A stretch of DNA of 64,000 nt from Rhizobiales bacterium 64-17. GTDB lineage: Bacteria > Pseudomonadota > Alphaproteobacteria > Rhizobiales > Xanthobacteraceae. Shown here one piece after another: positions 25,186 to 33,853 of this stretch (position 1 is the stretch's first letter; every line of letters begins with the position of its first letter). A program made the position numbers and the translations under genes. The notes under the pieces were generated by a model. It searched no databases. It had not been told where the DNA came from and was given only the letters and a program-made list of their open reading frames with translations. The stretch spans positions 106,809 to 170,808 of the forward strand of contig MKWA01000015.1 of assembly GCA_001899285.1 (NCBI GenBank). The letters run 5' to 3'.

Positions 25186-26160
25186 ATGTCATTTCCGAAA
25201 GTGATCACCGCTCTCATGGTTTCGATCATGATGGCGATTGCCCAGCCTGCGTGCGCTAACGACAGTTATCCGACGAAACCGGTCAAGCTGGTGGTGCCGT
25301 TTCCGCCGGGTGGAACGACCGACATCGTTGCCCGTATCCTGGCGCAAAAGCTCGGCGAGGCACTCGGCAAATCATTTGTCGTGGAAAACAAGGCGGGGGC
25401 AGGCGGTCTGGTCGGTGCCGACTATGTCGCAAAGTCCGAAGCGGACGGATACACCTTGTTGCTCGGCAACAGCGGAGCATTGGCGACCGCGTTAAAGCTG
25501 GTGCCGTCGGTGCCTTACGATGTGATGCGCGATTTCACGCCGATCTCGATGATATCGGACGTGACGATCGTGCTTGCCGTGCACCCCTCCGTTCCAGCGA
25601 AGAATGTTGCGGAGCTGGTGGCCTATGCCAAGAGCCAGCCAGGCAAGCTGAACATCGCGATCCCGAGCATCGGGTCGATGCATCACCTGCTGACCGAGAT
25701 GTTCAAAATGTCGGCTGGCATCAGCGCAGTTTCTGTTCCGTACAAAGGCAGCGCGCCCGCTGTCGTCGATTTGATGGCCGGACAGGTTCAGATGGATTTC
25801 GATAATCTGCCGGCCCTTGCGACCTATGTGGACAGCGGCAAAGTTCGCGCGCTCGCGGTGGCTAGCGCCGAGCGGTCCGCCTTCCTGCCGAATATCCCGT
25901 CGATGAAGGAGGCTGGTTTTCCGGACATCGTCGCGAGCCCCTGGTTCGCGATGGTGGCGCCGACCGGCACGCCGCGTCCGATCATCCAGAAATTGAACCG
26001 TGAGATCGTCAAGATCATGCGATCGGATGATATGAAGAAGCGCCTGCATGACCAGGGGGCCAATGCGCGCTGGAGCACGCCCGAGGAATGCGGAATGTTC
26101 ATCCGGACAGAAATCGATCGGTGGGCCGAGGTCGTCCGCAAGGCTAATCTGAAAATGTAG
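25186..26160 (+). CDS. Bug-type (tripartite tricarboxylate transporter) periplasmic receptor, tandem paralogue
   Basis: 324 residues with a signal peptide ending near AQPACAN. It has YPTKPVKLVVPFPPGGTTDI, NKAGAGGLVGADYVAKSEAD and SIGSMHHLL, then VPYKGSAPAVVDLMAGQVQ. It has the same length and the same unusual IGSMHH and YKGSAP wording as the gene 36 nt upstream, implying recent duplication and perhaps split ligand preference. A GGGAGGATGCG ribosome site precedes the ATG. It is one of three receptors in this block. Confidence 0.9.
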   Translation: MSFPKVITALMVSIMMAIAQPACANDSYPTKPVKLVVPFPPGGTTDIVARILAQKLGEALGKSFVVENKAGAGGLVGADYVAKSEADGYTLLLGNSGALATALKLVPSVPYDVMRDFTPISMISDVTIVLAVHPSVPAKNVAELVAYAKSQPGKLNIAIPSIGSMHHLLTEMFKMSAGISAVSVPYKGSAPAVVDLMAGQVQMDFDNLPALATYVDSGKVRALAVASAERSAFLPNIPSMKEAGFPDIVASPWFAMVAPTGTPRPIIQKLNREIVKIMRSDDMKKRLHDQGANARWSTPEECGMFIRTEIDRWAEVVRKANLKM

Positions 26161-26225
26161 ATGCGGCCGGGCAAAGAGAAAACGGCGGGTGGCAGGCCTG
26201 CCGACCGCTGCATGGGAAGGCACGA

Positions 26226-27140
26226 ATGGTTGGAATTGTTGCCGGTAAGGTAGCTCTTGTCACGGGCGGCGGTCGCGGTATCGGCCGGGCCATCGCCCTG
26301 GAGATGGCGCGCGAAGGCGCGAGCGTCGTCGTTTGCGATATCGGCGCGGGTCTCGATGGCTCCGGCGGCGATGCCGGTCCGGCACAGGATGTGGTGGCCG
26401 AAATCGCCAAGGCAGGCGGCAAGGCGATCGCCTCGACGTTGAACATCGTCGAGCCGCAGAACGCGGATGCGATCGTGAAATCCGCGGTCGATGCCTTCGG
26501 CAAGGTCGATATCGTCGTGAACAATGCAGGGATTTTGCGCGATCGCATCTTCCACAAGATGAGCTGGTCGGACTGGTCGGATGTGATCGCCGTGCACCTG
26601 CATGGATCGTTCAACATGTGCCGCGCGACCGCCGGTCTGTTCCGGGATCAGAATGGCGGCGCCTATGTGCACATGACGTCGACCTCCGGGTTGATCGGCA
26701 ATCTCGGTCAGGCCAATTACATGGCCGCCAAGCTCGGCATCGTCGGGCTGTCGCGCGGCATTGCGCTCGACATGCAGCGTTACAATGTTCGCTCCAACTG
26801 CATCGCGCCGTTCGCCTGGAGCCGCATGATCGGCTCGATTCCGGCGGAGACGGAGGCGGAAAAGCAGCGGGTCGCGCGACTCCAGCAGATGACGCCGGAA
26901 AAGATCGCGCCGCTCGTCGTTTATCTCGGCGCGGATGCGGCGAACGGGATTTCCGGTCAGATCTTCTCGGTCCGGAACAACGAGATATTCCTGTTCAACC
27001 AGACCCGGCCGATCCGCTCGATCCATCGGTCCGACGGCTGGACGCCGGAAAAGCTCGCCGATCAGTTGAAGGGCGCATTCGGTCCCTCGCTTACGCCGCT
27101 CGATCGATCAGCGGACGTTTTCGCATGGGATCCGATCTGA
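26226..27140 (+). CDS. SDR-family 3-hydroxyacyl-CoA dehydrogenase-like protein
   Basis: 304 residues with a classical short-chain dehydrogenase domain: TGGGRGIG (about 14-21), NNAG, a serine in TSTSGLIG, and an intact YMAAK catalytic pair (ANYMAAKLGIVG). A C-terminal extension of about 50 residues (IRSIHRSDGWTPEKLADQL) resembles the SDR part of peroxisomal multifunctional enzyme type 2, whose role is oxidation of (R)-3-hydroxyacyl-CoA. That fits the R-specific MaoC hydratase at 9689 of the same block. It converges on the FCD regulator gene, with a weak ACCGC...GCGGT hairpin between them. Confidence 0.87.
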   Translation: MVGIVAGKVALVTGGGRGIGRAIALEMAREGASVVVCDIGAGLDGSGGDAGPAQDVVAEIAKAGGKAIASTLNIVEPQNADAIVKSAVDAFGKVDIVVNNAGILRDRIFHKMSWSDWSDVIAVHLHGSFNMCRATAGLFRDQNGGAYVHMTSTSGLIGNLGQANYMAAKLGIVGLSRGIALDMQRYNVRSNCIAPFAWSRMIGSIPAETEAEKQRVARLQQMTPEKIAPLVVYLGADAANGISGQIFSVRNNEIFLFNQTRPIRSIHRSDGWTPEKLADQLKGAFGPSLTPLDRSADVFAWDPI

Positions 27141-27169
27141 CGGGTCTTTACCGCTGAAGAGCTTGGCGG

Positions 27170-27814
27170 TTATCGGGCGTTGCTGCGGAGGTAGCTGGCT
27201 CTCGCCGCCAGGATGTGAGCTGTCATGACGGCCCGTGCCCATTCCGGATCCTGGGCGGAAAATGCCGCAATCAGCTCGCGGTGATGAGAGAAACTCCGCA
27301 TCAGTTCAGCCGCCGTATAACGCTGATACGTTTTCAGGATGACTGTCATTTCAATCAGCCCTGTCATCAAAGCTGACAGGCGCTTGCTGTTGGCTGCATC
27401 GAGAATGATTTTGTGAAACTGGCTATTGAGCTGAGAAATCCGGTCGAAGTTGATCCGCTTCTTCGTCTCGAGAGTTTGCTCCATCTGATCGGCGAGCGTC
27501 GATAAAGTCGCGATTTGAGTTTTTCCGATGCGTTCGGCGGCGAGCGCGGTGGCAAAGCCTTCGAGCATCGCCCGGAGACGGAAAAGACCCTCGACGTCTT
27601 CTTCCCCCCAGCGGGCGACGGTCGCGCGATGGTTGGATTCGAATTCGATGAGCCCTTCGGAGTTCAGTCGCCGTAGGGCTTCTCGAACCGGGGTTCGGCT
27701 GACGCCGATCGATTCGGCCAGTTCGTTTTCTTTTAGACGGGTGCCGATGCCGAATTCGCCCTGTAAAACCGCCGTGCGAATGACTTCATAGGCTTTGTCC
27801 ACCGCGCGTGCCAA
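27170..27814 (-). CDS. GntR-family regulator, FadR/FCD type (candidate GTATAC-box binder)
   Basis: 214 residues. The winged HTH covers about residues 5-70 (LAESIGVSRTPVREALRRLNSEG); an all-helical FCD effector domain follows, with putative metal ligands among the Asp/His residues of SQLNSQFHKIIL and SFSHHREL. It starts at a TTG (27814) preceded by AAGGGGG, 1 nt after the stop of the LivG gene, so it is the last gene of the leftward transporter operon. It is the only local regulator of the FCD class, which often binds GT-AC palindromes. It is therefore the best candidate to bind the paired GTATAC operators at 32.4, 36.8 and 42.9 kb. Confidence 0.87.
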   Translation of the reverse strand: MARAVDKAYEVIRTAVLQGEFGIGTRLKENELAESIGVSRTPVREALRRLNSEGLIEFESNHRATVARWGEEDVEGLFRLRAMLEGFATALAAERIGKTQIATLSTLADQMEQTLETKKRINFDRISQLNSQFHKIILDAANSKRLSALMTGLIEMTVILKTYQRYTAAELMRSFSHHRELIAAFSAQDPEWARAVMTAHILAARASYLRSNAR

Positions 27815-27815
27815 A

Positions 27816-28604
27816 TCATCCCCCTTGTGTTGGCGGGATATTGCCGATCAGATACGCATCAATCAAACGCTTTCGCTCTTGCTCGGATTGCGGGCTTCCT
27901 TCGGCGACGATACGTCCGTGATGAAGGACAGCGACGCGGGTCGCAGCCGAGACCACCAGTTCGAGATCGTGTTCGATCCAGATCACCGCAACGTTATCGC
28001 TTGTCTGAGCGATACCGATGAGGTCGCGCACCAGCGCCCTTTCATCGTTGGCAAGGCCGGACGCCGGCTCGTCGATCAGCAGCAATTTGGGCGTGCGAAC
28101 CAACGCTCGGGCGAGATCGACCCGGCGTCGGATTCCAAGCGGCAGGCCGGCCACTGGCCGGAGAGCGATATCTGCGATCCCGCAGCGCTCAAGCGACGTC
28201 AGGGCTTGATGTCGAGCGTCTGCTTCCTCGCGCGACGAGGCATATGGGCGTACATAGCGTCGCAACACGCCGCCACGAAACTGGCTGGCTGCTCCGATCA
28301 GGACATTTTCGAGAACAGTCATGCTCTCGTTGAGGTACATATGCTGGAAGGTGCGGCTGATGCCGAGCGAGGCCACGCGATGCGGGGGCATGCCGACAAG
28401 CGAGAGGTTATCAAAATCGATGCGGCTGCCGGACGAGGGTGGATAAAGCCCGCAGATGCAATTGACCAGGGCCGATTTTCCGGCGCCGTTCGGTCCGATC
28501 ATGCCGACAATTTCGCCGGGATTCAGTGATAGCCCGATATCGTGAAGAACATGGAGTCCACCGAAGCTCAACGACAGATTCCGGATTTCGAGCAGCGCAG
28601 TCAT
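27816..28604 (-). CDS. Branched-chain-type ABC transporter ATPase, LivG type
   Basis: 262 residues. Walker A is GPNGAGKSALVN (about 36-47); the signature region is LPLGIRRRVDLARAL, as in LivG proteins; Walker B is LLLIDEPASGL; the H-loop is IEHDLELVV. It powers an importer with the LivF-type partner encoded just upstream (4-nt overlap). The operon order is binding protein, LivH, LivM, LivF, LivG, then the GntR regulator. The context suggests uptake of an aromatic or heteroaromatic acid rather than an amino acid, but that is inference. Confidence 0.9.
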   Translation of the reverse strand: MTALLEIRNLSLSFGGLHVLHDIGLSLNPGEIVGMIGPNGAGKSALVNCICGLYPPSSGSRIDFDNLSLVGMPPHRVASLGISRTFQHMYLNESMTVLENVLIGAASQFRGGVLRRYVRPYASSREEADARHQALTSLERCGIADIALRPVAGLPLGIRRRVDLARALVRTPKLLLIDEPASGLANDERALVRDLIGIAQTSDNVAVIWIEHDLELVVSAATRVAVLHHGRIVAEGSPQSEQERKRLIDAYLIGNIPPTQGG

Positions 28605-29293
28605 GTCGATACGTCCTGCAGCCCGAGAACCAGTGACCGGATTTCGTCTCTATGGGAGGTGAGATCCGTATCGAAGGTTGCTGCTATCGCGCCGCGCACC
28701 ATGATGAGCGCGTTTTCAGCGAATCGGTCTATCCACTGCGGATCTGCTTCGGCGCAGAGCAAAGTCAGATCGAGCTCGCGACGCAACTGCGCAAGTGTAT
28801 CGCAGGTCCGCTCGATAATCGGGACGGCGAGGCCGAGGGTCGGTTCGTCGAGCAGCAGCAGCGACGGCGACCCGGTCAATGCCATGCCAAAAGCCAGCAT
28901 TTGCTGCTCGCCGCCGGAAAGATTTCCAGCAAGCGACGTTCGGCGTTCGGCCAGTCTCGGAAACCAGTGATAGACGTCGTCGACACGAACTCGCCCACGA
29001 CCGCGCTGGCGATCGGCTGCGGTCAGATTTTCCGCAACGGTCAACAGAGCGAAGATTTTATTGCGCTCCGGTACCATGGACACCTTATGTCCAGCCGCAA
29101 CGTCGATCCGGCCGCTCATACGCGCGGAGGTGTCAAGCGCTCGCGCAATGGCGAGAAGAGTGCTGCTCTTGCCGGCGCCATTGGCGCCGATCAACGCCGT
29201 CGCGGTTCCGGGCGCGAGCGAAAAGTTGATGTGGCGCACCGCAGGAATGCCGCGATAGCTGACAGAGAGATTTTCGACAGTCAGCATCATCAT
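28601..29293 (-). CDS. Branched-chain-type ABC transporter ATPase, LivF type
   Basis: 230 residues. Walker A is GANGAGKSSTLL, the signature is LSGGEQQML, Walker B is LLLLDEPTLGL, and the switch region is LLCAEADPQW, which lacks the usual His, as often in LivF. Three ATGs lie in a row (29293, 29290, 29287). The first is chosen because CCAGGGACATC precedes it; all overlap the stop of livM. It forms the ATPase heterodimer with the LivG-type protein downstream. Confidence 0.9.
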   Translation of the reverse strand: MMMLTVENLSVSYRGIPAVRHINFSLAPGTATALIGANGAGKSSTLLAIARALDTSARMSGRIDVAAGHKVSMVPERNKIFALLTVAENLTAADRQRGRGRVRVDDVYHWFPRLAERRTSLAGNLSGGEQQMLAFGMALTGSPSLLLLDEPTLGLAVPIIERTCDTLAQLRRELDLTLLCAEADPQWIDRFAENALIMVRGAIAATFDTDLTSHRDEIRSLVLGLQDVST

Positions 29294-30288
29294 GATGTCC
29301 CTGGCCGCCAGCGCCAGATCCAACGCGGGAGACGGAGCAGGGCAGCCGTCAGCACAATCGCAAGCGCAATGCTTTCGCTGCCGGTGGCGGCTGTCGCGGC
29401 ATCAATGCCGACAGACCGAAATGTCCATGTCAGTATATGGGGAAGAAACGTGATCGCATAAGCACCGGCAATCGCACCCGGAAGCGAGCCAAGACCGCCG
29501 AGTGCGACGATCGTGATGTATTTAATCGCCAGATGGAGATCGAAGTTCGCCGCCTGCACGATGCCGTAGTAATAGCCACCGATCGCGCCACAGATGGAGG
29601 TGATAAACGATGTCAGCATGAAGACGCTGACGCGCGCGCGCAGCAGGGAAATCCCCATCGCAGCCGCCATGGTCGGATGGTCGCGCGCGGTTAGCCAGGC
29701 GCGACCGACATGGCTTTGCGTCTGCCATTGAAACAGTATGTATGTCAGGAATAGCGCTGTTGCTATGACGTACCACCATTGAGCAAAGTCACGGATCGCA
29801 AATCCCAGCACTGACGGTACGGGCATCAGAATGCCGGTCGCGGCAGTGACCTTGACCTCGATGTCGATCAGGATGATCGAGACGACAGCTTGCAGCGCAA
29901 ACGTGCCGACGGCGAGATAGAGGCCGGAGGTCCGCAGCGTAATGATCGCGACAAGGCCACCGATAACCAGTCCAGTTATGCCGGCCGCCGCAACGGCTGC
30001 GAGAAACGGCCAGCCCATGAGTGTGGCCAGAAGCCCAGCCGTGAACGCGCCGATGCCGAGAAACGCAGCATGTCCAAGCGACAGCAATCCGGCGGTTCCA
30101 GTCAGGACGGTCAGCGCCATGGCCGCGATCGCTGCCAGCCCGCCGATATTGGCAAACTGGAGACCGAGCTTCCCGAAGACCATGGGTACGCCCAGCAGTG
30201 CGACGAGAAAAATGACGACGGGCGCTGCGAATTGCGTGAACCCGGCAGCCCTCCACCAGCTCGAATCCATGTCGGCCGAGGCTGCCAT
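29290..30288 (-). CDS. Branched-chain-type ABC transporter permease, LivM type
   Basis: 332 residues with about nine to ten hydrophobic segments, in the inner membrane. The family motif GLLSLGHAAFLGIGAF (about 70-85) and the cytoplasmic coupling segment GRAWLTARDHPTMAAAMGI are clear. ATG at 30288 is used; TTG at 30294 overlaps the LivH stop. It pairs with LivH as the translocation pore. Confidence 0.9.
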   Translation of the reverse strand: MAASADMDSSWWRAAGFTQFAAPVVIFLVALLGVPMVFGKLGLQFANIGGLAAIAAMALTVLTGTAGLLSLGHAAFLGIGAFTAGLLATLMGWPFLAAVAAAGITGLVIGGLVAIITLRTSGLYLAVGTFALQAVVSIILIDIEVKVTAATGILMPVPSVLGFAIRDFAQWWYVIATALFLTYILFQWQTQSHVGRAWLTARDHPTMAAAMGISLLRARVSVFMLTSFITSICGAIGGYYYGIVQAANFDLHLAIKYITIVALGGLGSLPGAIAGAYAITFLPHILTWTFRSVGIDAATAATGSESIALAIVLTAALLRLPRWIWRWRPGTS

Positions 30289-30290
30289 GA

Positions 30291-31163
30291 TCAAACCCGC
30301 GAAATGTTTTCCGAGCGCCCGGCGAGGCCGGTCGGCCGAACGATCAGTAGAATCAACAGGCAGATGACAGGGATCACGGGTGTAAACCGCGGCTCACCGA
30401 ACATGGTCACTAACGTTTCGCATGCAGCAAGCAGAAATGCGCCGACGATCGCAAATCCGATACTCGTCATCCCGCCGATCAGCGCAGCGACGATGGCGCT
30501 GATGCCGATGAACGATCCCTCGATCGAGACCACGGATACCGATGCGATCAGCACGCCGGCGAGCGCGGCGAGCATACTTCCAAAAACCCAGGCGGCACAT
30601 AATGTCGTCTGGACCGGAATGCCGTGCAATCTCGATAAGGGGAGGTTGCACGCGATCGCCTGCATATCGATGCCGAGTGCCGAATAGCGCATCAGAATGC
30701 CAATGGACGTTAAAGTCATGAACGAAATGCCGATCACGGCAATGTTCTGCAGAGGAAGGTTGGCCCCTGCCACAGAGATGGCTCCTGGAAAAAGCGGCAG
30801 CCGATAAGTTTGTCCGCCCCAGATCAGGCTCATCAAACCATTCAGCGCAATGGTCGCGGCGATGGTAACGACAGTCCCAATAAAGTGACCGAAGCGCCCG
30901 CCAAGCCGCTCCACAAGAATATACATCACGATGCCGGCCAATAATGCGACCGCGCATCCTGCCAGAATGGCTTCTATGGTCTGCAAGGGACCGGCCTTTG
31001 GCGTCCAGATCGTCACCATCGCATAGGCGGCGAGCATTCCTACTTCGCCAACGTGGAACGCAAGGACACGACTGGTTCGGTAAATCAGAACGACGCCCAC
31101 GGCCATGATGCTGTAGATGCATCCGGTCGCGAGCGCCGTCAGCAGGTTGCCAAGCCAGGACAT
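30291..31163 (-). CDS. Branched-chain-type ABC transporter permease, LivH type
   Basis: 290 residues, mostly hydrophobic. The N-terminal GCIYSIMAVGVVLIYRTSRV and the AFHVGEVGML segment (the LivH N-(F/M)AHGE-like site) are typical, as is the C-terminal VGAFLLAACETLVTMF. It lies 7 nt after the binding-protein gene. With LivM it forms the membrane channel. Confidence 0.9.
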   Translation of the reverse strand: MSWLGNLLTALATGCIYSIMAVGVVLIYRTSRVLAFHVGEVGMLAAYAMVTIWTPKAGPLQTIEAILAGCAVALLAGIVMYILVERLGGRFGHFIGTVVTIAATIALNGLMSLIWGGQTYRLPLFPGAISVAGANLPLQNIAVIGISFMTLTSIGILMRYSALGIDMQAIACNLPLSRLHGIPVQTTLCAAWVFGSMLAALAGVLIASVSVVSIEGSFIGISAIVAALIGGMTSIGFAIVGAFLLAACETLVTMFGEPRFTPVIPVICLLILLIVRPTGLAGRSENISRV

Positions 31164-31170
31164 GCCCGCC

Positions 31171-32349
31171 TCAGAATTTGGGGAGGGTGCTGCTGTAGTT
31201 CCGCCAACCTTTCAGCGGCACCATCGCGTCTTTGGCGCGATCATAGTGGACCAGCATGTAGGTGGTTGGACCGTAATGATCGTCCTTGGAGAATTGGATC
31301 GGTGCGCCGGTTAATCCGCCCATGTCCAGCTTGGTATTGTTGAGCGCCTGCTGGAATTTTTCCGATGTACAGGGAGACGCGCACCGCTTGATGACATCTT
31401 CCATCAGCATACCAAGCGCCCAGCCGCCTGAATGGACCTGAATCCACTCCTTGATGCCAGCGGCTTTTGCGGCATTTGCCAGCGCCGTTACCTGTGGCCC
31501 TTCGCCGTAACCCTGGCTGACGAAGCGCGTATAGCTCCACATGTCGATTTTTGGCGCAGCTTTGGCGACTTCGCGCACCGCGTCGTCGCCGGTTCCTGCT
31601 TCCATGGAGATCGCCGCACCTTCGTAACCGGCGGCGGCAAGCGCCGGTGTCATGGCAATCAGACGGCTGCGCCCGAGTACCAGCAGAACAACATCGGGCT
31701 TGAGCGAGACGATCCGCTCAGCGATGGCACGAAAGTCGCGCGTGGGAATCGGAAACATCACTGATTCCGCTTTCTCAAAACCCTTGGCCTTGGCTGCCGC
31801 GATCGCGCCCTTGCAGGAAACGATACCGCCCGGCGATTCAAAGCTCGTGCAGACGAAGGTTTTACCTTTCGGCGCGGCATCGCGCGCAAGCTCGCCGCCG
31901 ATATAACCGGCCAGGTCAAAGACGATACCGGTCGCGTAGGCATTGGCTTTTGCGGGCGGCAATACCAGTCCGATATTGGACGGATAGCCTGCCACGACCG
32001 GCACGCTGTTGCGTTCCATGGCCGCGTAAACGCCGGCCTGAACCGTCGACAGTGGCAGGCCGATGATGGCGATCGATCCGGCGGCGATCATTTCCTGCGC
32101 GGTCGCGACGGCACGTGCGGTATCGATACCAGTATCTCGCACGTCGATTTCGATCTTGCGCCCATTGACCCCGCCGGCCTTGTTGAGCCGGTCGATATAC
32201 AGGTTGAAGCCCTCAAGCGATGGCTTGGAAATGTCCTGCGTCGGGCCCGATGTATCAGTGAGATAGCCGAGTTTGATCGTTTCCGCGTCTGCGCCGCTGA
32301 TGCTTGCGCACAGGATCGCCGCCGCGATTATTCCGCAGGTCTTGTTCAT
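31171..32349 (-). CDS. Periplasmic binding protein of branched-chain-type ABC transporter
   Basis: 392 residues with a Sec signal peptide (GIIAAAILCASISGADA, cut before ETIKLGYL). The periplasmic binding fold of type 1 starts IKLGYLTDTSGPTQDISKP and has KAGGVNGRKIEI. Such proteins bind amino acids, but also aromatic acids in soil bacteria. It is first in the leftward operon that ends with the FCD regulator. The operator pair at 32418-32486 lies 69-137 bp upstream of its start, so it is predicted to be induced with the catabolic genes. Confidence 0.9.
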   Translation of the reverse strand: MNKTCGIIAAAILCASISGADAETIKLGYLTDTSGPTQDISKPSLEGFNLYIDRLNKAGGVNGRKIEIDVRDTGIDTARAVATAQEMIAAGSIAIIGLPLSTVQAGVYAAMERNSVPVVAGYPSNIGLVLPPAKANAYATGIVFDLAGYIGGELARDAAPKGKTFVCTSFESPGGIVSCKGAIAAAKAKGFEKAESVMFPIPTRDFRAIAERIVSLKPDVVLLVLGRSRLIAMTPALAAAGYEGAAISMEAGTGDDAVREVAKAAPKIDMWSYTRFVSQGYGEGPQVTALANAAKAAGIKEWIQVHSGGWALGMLMEDVIKRCASPCTSEKFQQALNNTKLDMGGLTGAPIQFSKDDHYGPTTYMLVHYDRAKDAMVPLKGWRNYSSTLPKF

Positions 32350-32417
32350 CGAATTTCCTCCCTGATGTTTTGCGCGTCACAGGACCGGCCGGGAGTGTAG
32401 CGGGGTCATCACAAAAT

Positions 32418-32486
32418 GTATACAAATTCGGACTACCGCAGCGTAAAATAGCGATTTTACCGCAAATGTCCGCTAATAAGGTATAC
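32418..32486. promoter_or_regulatory. Paired GTATAC operators, 63 bp apart (transporter operon promoter)
   Basis: GTATAC at 32418-32423 (inside the palindrome TGTATACA, 32417-32424) and at 32481-32486 (AAGGTATACTTT). The two are 63 bp apart. Midway lies a perfect inverted repeat, GTAAAATAGCGATTTTAC (32443-32460), centred at 32451.5 against a box midpoint of 32452. The same architecture occurs at 36.8 and 42.9 kb. The pair precedes the leftward binding-protein gene and follows the stop of the hydroxylase small subunit. Confidence 0.7.
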
Positions 32487-32487
32487 T

Positions 32488-32985
32488 TTACGCGCCGGAT
32501 TTCGCCGCGGCGACCTCCTTGATGGCCTCGACGATGCCTTTGTAACCGGTGCAGCGACACAAATGACCGGTGAGCATTTCGCGGATCTCCGCTTCAGTCG
32601 GCGCCGGGTGTTCGGCCAGAAACTGTGTGCAGGACATCAGAATGCCAGGTGTGCAGAAGCCGCACTGGAGTGCGTGATGTTTCTTGAAGGCCGCTTGTAG
32701 CGCAGTCAATTCGTCCGGCGATGCCGCGAGGCCCTCGACGGTTCGGATATCCATGCCGTCAACCTGAATCGCAAAAATCATGCAGGCACGGACCGCGCGC
32801 CCGTCGATAAGCACGGTACACGCCCCGCAAATCCCGTGTTCGCAACCCACATGCGTGCCATAGGCTCGCAGAACGTGCCGCAGAAAGTCAGCGAGCTGCA
32901 TGCGCGGGCTGGCAAGACCTTCGCGCGCAACACCATTTAGTGTAACGCGCACGGGGATGCTGGCGTCGCAGGCCACTTCAAACAC
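32488..32985 (-). CDS. Molybdenum hydroxylase small [2Fe-2S] subunit (xanthine dehydrogenase/CO dehydrogenase family)
   Basis: 165 residues with two [2Fe-2S] clusters: a plant-type site, CEHGICGACTVLIDG plus a later AC in VRAC, and the helical-domain site CGFCTPGI...CRCTGYKGI. It passes electrons from the molybdenum centre to the FAD subunit. The start is GTG at 32985, preceded by AGGAGGGAGCCAGCC, and overlaps the medium-subunit stop by 8 nt. The longer in-frame ORF (to 33138) lies inside the medium-subunit gene and is not used. Confidence 0.92.
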   Translation of the reverse strand: MFEVACDASIPVRVTLNGVAREGLASPRMQLADFLRHVLRAYGTHVGCEHGICGACTVLIDGRAVRACMIFAIQVDGMDIRTVEGLAASPDELTALQAAFKKHHALQCGFCTPGILMSCTQFLAEHPAPTEAEIREMLTGHLCRCTGYKGIVEAIKEVAAAKSGA

Positions 32986-33853
32986 GGCTGGCTCCCTCCT
33001 GGGCCCGGCGGATCGCCGCATCGAACACCCTTCTGGCAAATATGCCGGCGAGATGGGTGCGATACTCCGCGCTCGCCTGCATGTCGGATATCGGTTCGAT
33101 GGAACGTCGCGCCCGATCCATGATCTCCTCGGCCACACCGTCGGATGGTTTGTCTCCGATAAGCTGTGACGTATCGATCAGGATCGGTCGTTCACCGACC
33201 CCGGCAAGGCCGACGCGAATCGAAGTGATGTTGCCTGGGGCATCCAGCGAAACCTGCGCCGCCGCGGCGACAATCGCATAGTCTCCGCCGCGGATGGCGA
33301 ATTCATCAAAGGCGCAGCCGGATCGGGCGGGGGCACTCGGCCACAGCGTCGCAACGACCATCTCGTCCTCGCGGCGAGCGGTGGTAAGGGTCGACACCAG
33401 AAAATCGTCGGCAGCGACAATTCTTGTGCCGCGTTTCGATCGCAACTCAACCGCACCATCGGAAACCAGAAGCGCCAGCGGAAGCTCCGCGCTCGGATCA
33501 GCGTGGGCGATCGATCCGCAGATCGTACCGCGGTTTCGCGTCTGGAAATGTCCGACATGCGGCAGCGCTTCTTTAATCAGAGGAGTTGCGTTGAGGTCGG
33601 TGTGGCGCAGTGCGTCGCTTTGACGAACGGTGGCGCCCACGCGGATTCCTGTACGATCCTTCTCGATGCTGTTCGCGCCGGCGATCCGGTTGATGTCGAC
33701 CAGCACCTTCGGCGCAACGAGACGCATGTTGAGCATGGCGCCCAGTGATTGGCCGCCGGCGATAATGCGTCCGGCGCTTCCGTGCTCGCCGAGCGCGGCA
33801 ACAGCTTCCGCGATGGACAGGGGACGGACATAGGCAAACGGCGCGGGTTTCAC
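32978..33853 (-). CDS. Molybdenum hydroxylase medium FAD-binding subunit
   Basis: 291 residues of the CoxM/XdhB-type FAD protein. FAD contacts are seen in IIAGGQSLGAMLNMR (about 31-45) and TRNRGTICGSIAHADPSAELP (two consecutive conserved runs near 103-125). It accepts electrons from the iron-sulfur subunit. GTG at 33853 is chosen because GGAGGCAGATC precedes it and it overlaps the large-subunit stop (GTGA). It is the middle gene of a three-gene leftward operon. Confidence 0.92.
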   Translation of the reverse strand: MKPAPFAYVRPLSIAEAVAALGEHGSAGRIIAGGQSLGAMLNMRLVAPKVLVDINRIAGANSIEKDRTGIRVGATVRQSDALRHTDLNATPLIKEALPHVGHFQTRNRGTICGSIAHADPSAELPLALLVSDGAVELRSKRGTRIVAADDFLVSTLTTARREDEMVVATLWPSAPARSGCAFDEFAIRGGDYAIVAAAAQVSLDAPGNITSIRVGLAGVGERPILIDTSQLIGDKPSDGVAEEIMDRARRSIEPISDMQASAEYRTHLAGIFARRVFDAAIRRAQEGASRV

